Assembly: GCA_040384645.1 (NCBI GenBank)
Contig: JAZKIX010000216.1
Location: 1 to 25,173 of the forward strand
Direction of reading: 5' to 3'
Length of the DNA: 25,173 nucleotides
Origin: JAZKIX01 sp040384645
GTDB lineage: Bacteria > Pseudomonadota > Gammaproteobacteria > Burkholderiales > Burkholderiaceae_D
Below are positions 22,806 through 25,173 of this stretch, in pieces. Numbering within the stretch: the first letter of the stretch is position 1; each line of letters starts with the position of its first letter. Both the position numbers and the translations under genes were made by a program. The notes below the pieces were generated by a model. That model had not been told where the DNA came from and did no database searches. It worked only from the letters and a program-made list of their open reading frames with translations.

Positions 22806-23968
22806 GATGCTGCTTCCAGGTCGCGCAAGATCGGTTGCAGGATGGCAGCGCCCAGACGGACACTGCGCGCGCCATTCCAGCCGACATGCGCATCGGGCAA
22901 GTTGGCATTGTCTTTGAATGGCATTTCCAGCGTCAGCGACAGGCATTGGAAGGTATGGCCGACATATTTTGATGCCAGCTTCAGCATGTCTTCACTGTAC
23001 TTGCCGGAGCCATAGCCAAACTGGTCTTGGAAGTCGGGACTGGCCAGTTTGAAATGCTCGATGAAGCTCTTTTGGCGCGCCATTTGCTGTGGGCTAAAGC
23101 TATCCAGCATTTCACAGCCGGCCACAAAGACATAGGGCAAAGCCTCGTCGCCGTGGATATCCAGGAACAGGTCGCAGCCGGTTTCGTGCAATTTATTTTT
23201 AACTGTGAACACTTCCGGGCTGGCTTGCAAACTGGGCGTGACCCATTCCCGGTTCAGGTTGGCGCCAGCGGCATTGGTGCGCAAATTACCCCGCATTGCA
23301 CCGTCTGGATTCATATTGGGCACGATGTAAAACATGGCCTGGGCCAGCAAACGCTGCGCGGTCGGATTGGCGCGGTCTAGCAAGGCATCGAGTAAGCCTT
23401 CGATAAACCATTCGGCCATGGTTTCGCCGGGATGTTGGCGTGCAATGATCCAGACTTTTTTAGCTGCGTCAGGATTGCCCAAGGTCAGCAGATTCAGGTC
23501 GCGGCCTTCTACCGATGAGCCGATATCCTCAACCCGCACTAGACCCGTCTGCTCTGCGCGCCCGATCAGGTCCAAATGGCGCTCCCAGGAATAGGGCTCG
23601 AAGTAAGCGTAATAAATACTGTCGCTGCGTGGGGTGTGGTTGATGGTCAGCACTTGCCCGTCAAAGCTGGTCGGCACGCGGAACCAATGTTCGCGGTCGA
23701 CGCTGGCAACCGCTTGATAATTTTTCCAGCCGAGTGGATAGGTTGATTGCCCAGCATTGAGAATACGCATAGTGCAGGTCGTATCGCGCGCACCTTGTAG
23801 TCGAAAATAAAACCATTGCGTGATCTCGGCGTGCGAGTCATTGCGCAGTTTAAGTTCAATTGCCGACGGATCATCAGCGCGCAATACCTCGATTGCACCG
23901 GCATCGAAGTTTTGGCTGATTTTAATGCGGGTCGACGGGATTGTTGCTGCGGCAGGGACAGGTTCCAA
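22802..23968 (-). CDS. M14 family zinc carboxypeptidase (cytosolic carboxypeptidase-like)
   Basis: Predicted zinc peptidase that removes C-terminal residues; no signal peptide is seen, so it probably acts in the cytoplasm. The 388-aa protein has an N-terminal beta-sandwich domain (about residues 15-125, with NFDAGAIEV and WFYFRLQGARDTTCTMRILN), found in bacterial and eukaryotic cytosolic carboxypeptidases, then the M14 domain. Zinc ligands are in RQHPGETMAEW (His179, Glu182) and DIHGDEALPY (His272); the catalytic acid is in LTLEMPFK (Glu348). The start is the TTG at 23968, with poor ribosome-binding evidence; the conserved region begins about 14 residues later, so the true start may be nearby. 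It overlaps the CYTH gene and follows the secreted-protein gene after 86 bp. Confidence 0.9.
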   Translation of the reverse strand: MEPVPAAATIPSTRIKISQNFDAGAIEVLRADDPSAIELKLRNDSHAEITQWFYFRLQGARDTTCTMRILNAGQSTYPLGWKNYQAVASVDREHWFRVPTSFDGQVLTINHTPRSDSIYYAYFEPYSWERHLDLIGRAEQTGLVRVEDIGSSVEGRDLNLLTLGNPDAAKKVWIIARQHPGETMAEWFIEGLLDALLDRANPTAQRLLAQAMFYIVPNMNPDGAMRGNLRTNAAGANLNREWVTPSLQASPEVFTVKNKLHETGCDLFLDIHGDEALPYVFVAGCEMLDSFSPQQMARQKSFIEHFKLASPDFQDQFGYGSGKYSEDMLKLASKYVGHTFQCLSLTLEMPFKDNANLPDAHVGWNGARSVRLGAAILQPILRDLEAAS

Positions 23969-24054
23969 GATGGTTTCCAGATTCAGTGGGGATGCCCGAA
24001 TTTTGGCACGAATCTGGCGAATGATTTGAACCTTGTCTTGAACCCCACGTTGAA

Positions 24055-24999
24055 CTATTGCGCTGTCTGCTGCCGCTCTATCTCACTGCGTTTCATTTCC
24101 AGATAGTCGTCGCGATCCATCTCGTGCAATTGGCGCGGATATTGCTCGGTCGCGGCAAACCAATTTTGCAGACGTTGCTCCATTTGCTCTTGTGGCGGCA
24201 ATGTTAAGGCACTCAAATATGCATCGATCGCCAGAAAATAACGCATCGTGTTGCGCTCAACCACGCCACGCACGCCACCGACATAGTCGGGTCGTGCCGA
24301 GGGCGCTTTCGCCAGATTAGTGAACCCTATTTTATTGCGGCCGATGGTGGATAAATACGCTTTCATCCCGATCCGTGCAGCAATTCCGTAGGAATAGGAA
24401 TAAGTAAAATGGACAAAAGTTTTATTGCCGGGCAATGCTACCGCTTCCAGGCCAATCCGATAGTCGGTTGTGCCGACCGGTCCACTGTCTGCCTTGAGAC
24501 GGACATCGAAATAATCCGGCGTATTACTAGCCACCCCAAACAAAAAGTTGACGCGGTACGCTTCCTTGATCGGCTGGTCGAATTTTTTACCAATGCTGAC
24601 CGCCAGCATTGCGCTCAAATTTTCTGTTGAAGTCTCAATCGATGCGTGGCAATACTTGGTATTGATATGCAAGATCAATAAATCGCACCAGTGCGTCGGA
24701 TCGGTCAAGGCTGTATTGACGCTGGCAATGGGGTAATTTAATACCGCATACACGTCGCCCTTCAACTGGTTTGGCAATTCCACAGAATCGAGTTGGAGGG
24801 GACGTTTGAACTGTGTGTCTTTGAGACGATCCGCCAATTCGGCATACTTGGCGCGCAGTTGCAGCGCGGAACCGGTATTGGGCTCCGCGGCGACACTCCA
24901 GCCAGCAAAAATCCACATGGCGGCCGCAAGCAAACAATGGCAAGGACTAAGCGAGAAGCCGAGCTTAAAACGCCAACTAAAATATAGGCGCCAAGGCAT
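24055..24999 (-). CDS. Secreted protein of unknown function, possible START-like fold
   Basis: I do not recognise a named family. From ATG 24999 the protein (314 aa) begins with a basic n-region and a hydrophobic core (LLAAAMWIFAGWSVAA) with a likely Sec cleavage before EPNTG. A GTG start at 25086 would add 29 polar residues and sits 6 bp after an upstream stop, so it cannot be ruled out. The mature part has a helical opening (LRAKYAELADRLKDTQFKRPL), then GDVYAVLNYPIASVNTAL, WCDLLILHINTKYC (two cysteines that may pair in the periplasm), a beta-rich centre (DYFDVRLKADSG; KTFVHFTYSYSYGIAARIG) and a helical acidic C-terminus. The alternation resembles START/SRPBCC lipid-binding folds, but that is only an impression. 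It appears to be in one operon with the M14 and CYTH genes. Confidence 0.75.
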   Translation of the reverse strand: MPWRLYFSWRFKLGFSLSPCHCLLAAAMWIFAGWSVAAEPNTGSALQLRAKYAELADRLKDTQFKRPLQLDSVELPNQLKGDVYAVLNYPIASVNTALTDPTHWCDLLILHINTKYCHASIETSTENLSAMLAVSIGKKFDQPIKEAYRVNFLFGVASNTPDYFDVRLKADSGPVGTTDYRIGLEAVALPGNKTFVHFTYSYSYGIAARIGMKAYLSTIGRNKIGFTNLAKAPSARPDYVGGVRGVVERNTMRYFLAIDAYLSALTLPPQEQMEQRLQNWFAATEQYPRQLHEMDRDDYLEMKRSEIERQQTAQ

Positions 25000-25092
25000 C
25001 GCTCCGAGCGGATCACCACTGATTGCTGGACGAGACGGCCGTGTCCGATTTCGCGGCTGGCCGTCTGATTTTTGCGGTGAAGTCACGTCAGC

Positions 25093-25173
25093 TTAACGGC
25101 AGCTAATAGTCAGAGTGCCGCCCTCTGCAGCGGAGGCACGTTGGGGGGCGCTGTCGCCACAACGGTAGCTGAC
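25093..25173 (-). CDS. Partial C-terminus of an upstream ORF (enters from the window edge)
   Basis: On the minus strand a frame is open from the window edge for 26 codons and stops at TAA (25095-25093). The peptide ends AAEGGTLTISCR and begins VSYRCGDSAPQ. It has two cysteines and a sensible composition, but is too short to identify. If real, it is the gene before the secreted protein, with a gap of 6 bp to the GTG at 25086. Confidence 0.35.
   Translation of the reverse strand, partial: VSYRCGDSAPQRASAAEGGTLTISCR

Noticed and set aside
22329..22946. 205-aa version of the CYTH protein from an upstream start
   Set aside because: The extra 47 residues overlap the 3' end of the M14 gene and do not resemble CYTH sequence; the ATG at 22805 gives the ExExK motif at its usual place.

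Overview
The window looks like a chromosomal segment of a betaproteobacterium, most likely Burkholderiales near Oxalobacteraceae (for example Herminiimonas, Undibacterium or Janthinobacterium-like). This placement is an inference from the gene order scpB-rluB-rimP-nusA-infB-rbfA-truB-typA, from a DUF2863 gene, and from a glucose ABC transporter beside glk. No rRNA, tRNA, CRISPR array, transposase or phage gene was seen. Two runs of ten N (304-313 and 21042-21051) are assembly gaps, and both fall inside genes.

Layout. (1) 1-4295: a sugar (probably glucose) ABC transporter operon on the minus strand, with a binding protein, permease 1 and a partial permease 2. It is divergent from glucokinase on the plus strand. 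The shared upstream region holds two 13-bp palindromes of the form GTART-N3-AYTAC, which fit HexR-type operators. (2) 4689-16074: a plus-strand block for chromosome segregation (scpB) and ribosome/translation work: rluB, rimP-nusA-infB with a promoter and an attenuator-like leader terminator, rbfA, truB and typA/bipA. (3) 16294-18817: an omega-amino-acid:pyruvate aminotransferase (minus) divergent from dusA (plus). (4) 19285-22211: plus-strand accessory genes: an FMN-binding split-barrel protein, a DUF2177 membrane protein, a small orphan and a DUF2863 gene. (5) 22329-25173: a minus-strand operon of an incomplete upstream ORF, a secreted protein of unknown function, an M14 zinc carboxypeptidase and a CYTH protein. 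The last two overlap by ATGA.

The most notable unexplained signal is an intergenic repeat of about 85-90 bp present five times between 12.9 and 22.3 kb. Each copy has an A/T-rich hairpin (AATAC-loop-GTATT), then a C(C/G)TGCGG-like box, then a TATACCCCC-like end. All five lie 3' of a gene and point the same way as that gene. The hairpin stems keep pairing despite sequence changes, while the loops differ; some loops are exact reverse complements of each other. It could be a structured 3'-UTR RNA or terminator-like element, or a small non-autonomous palindromic mobile element; the sequence alone does not decide.

The translation block is a physically coherent set: RimP and RbfA mature the 30S subunit, NusA tunes transcription, IF2 starts translation, RluB, TruB and DusA modify rRNA or tRNA, and TypA supports ribosome assembly under stress.
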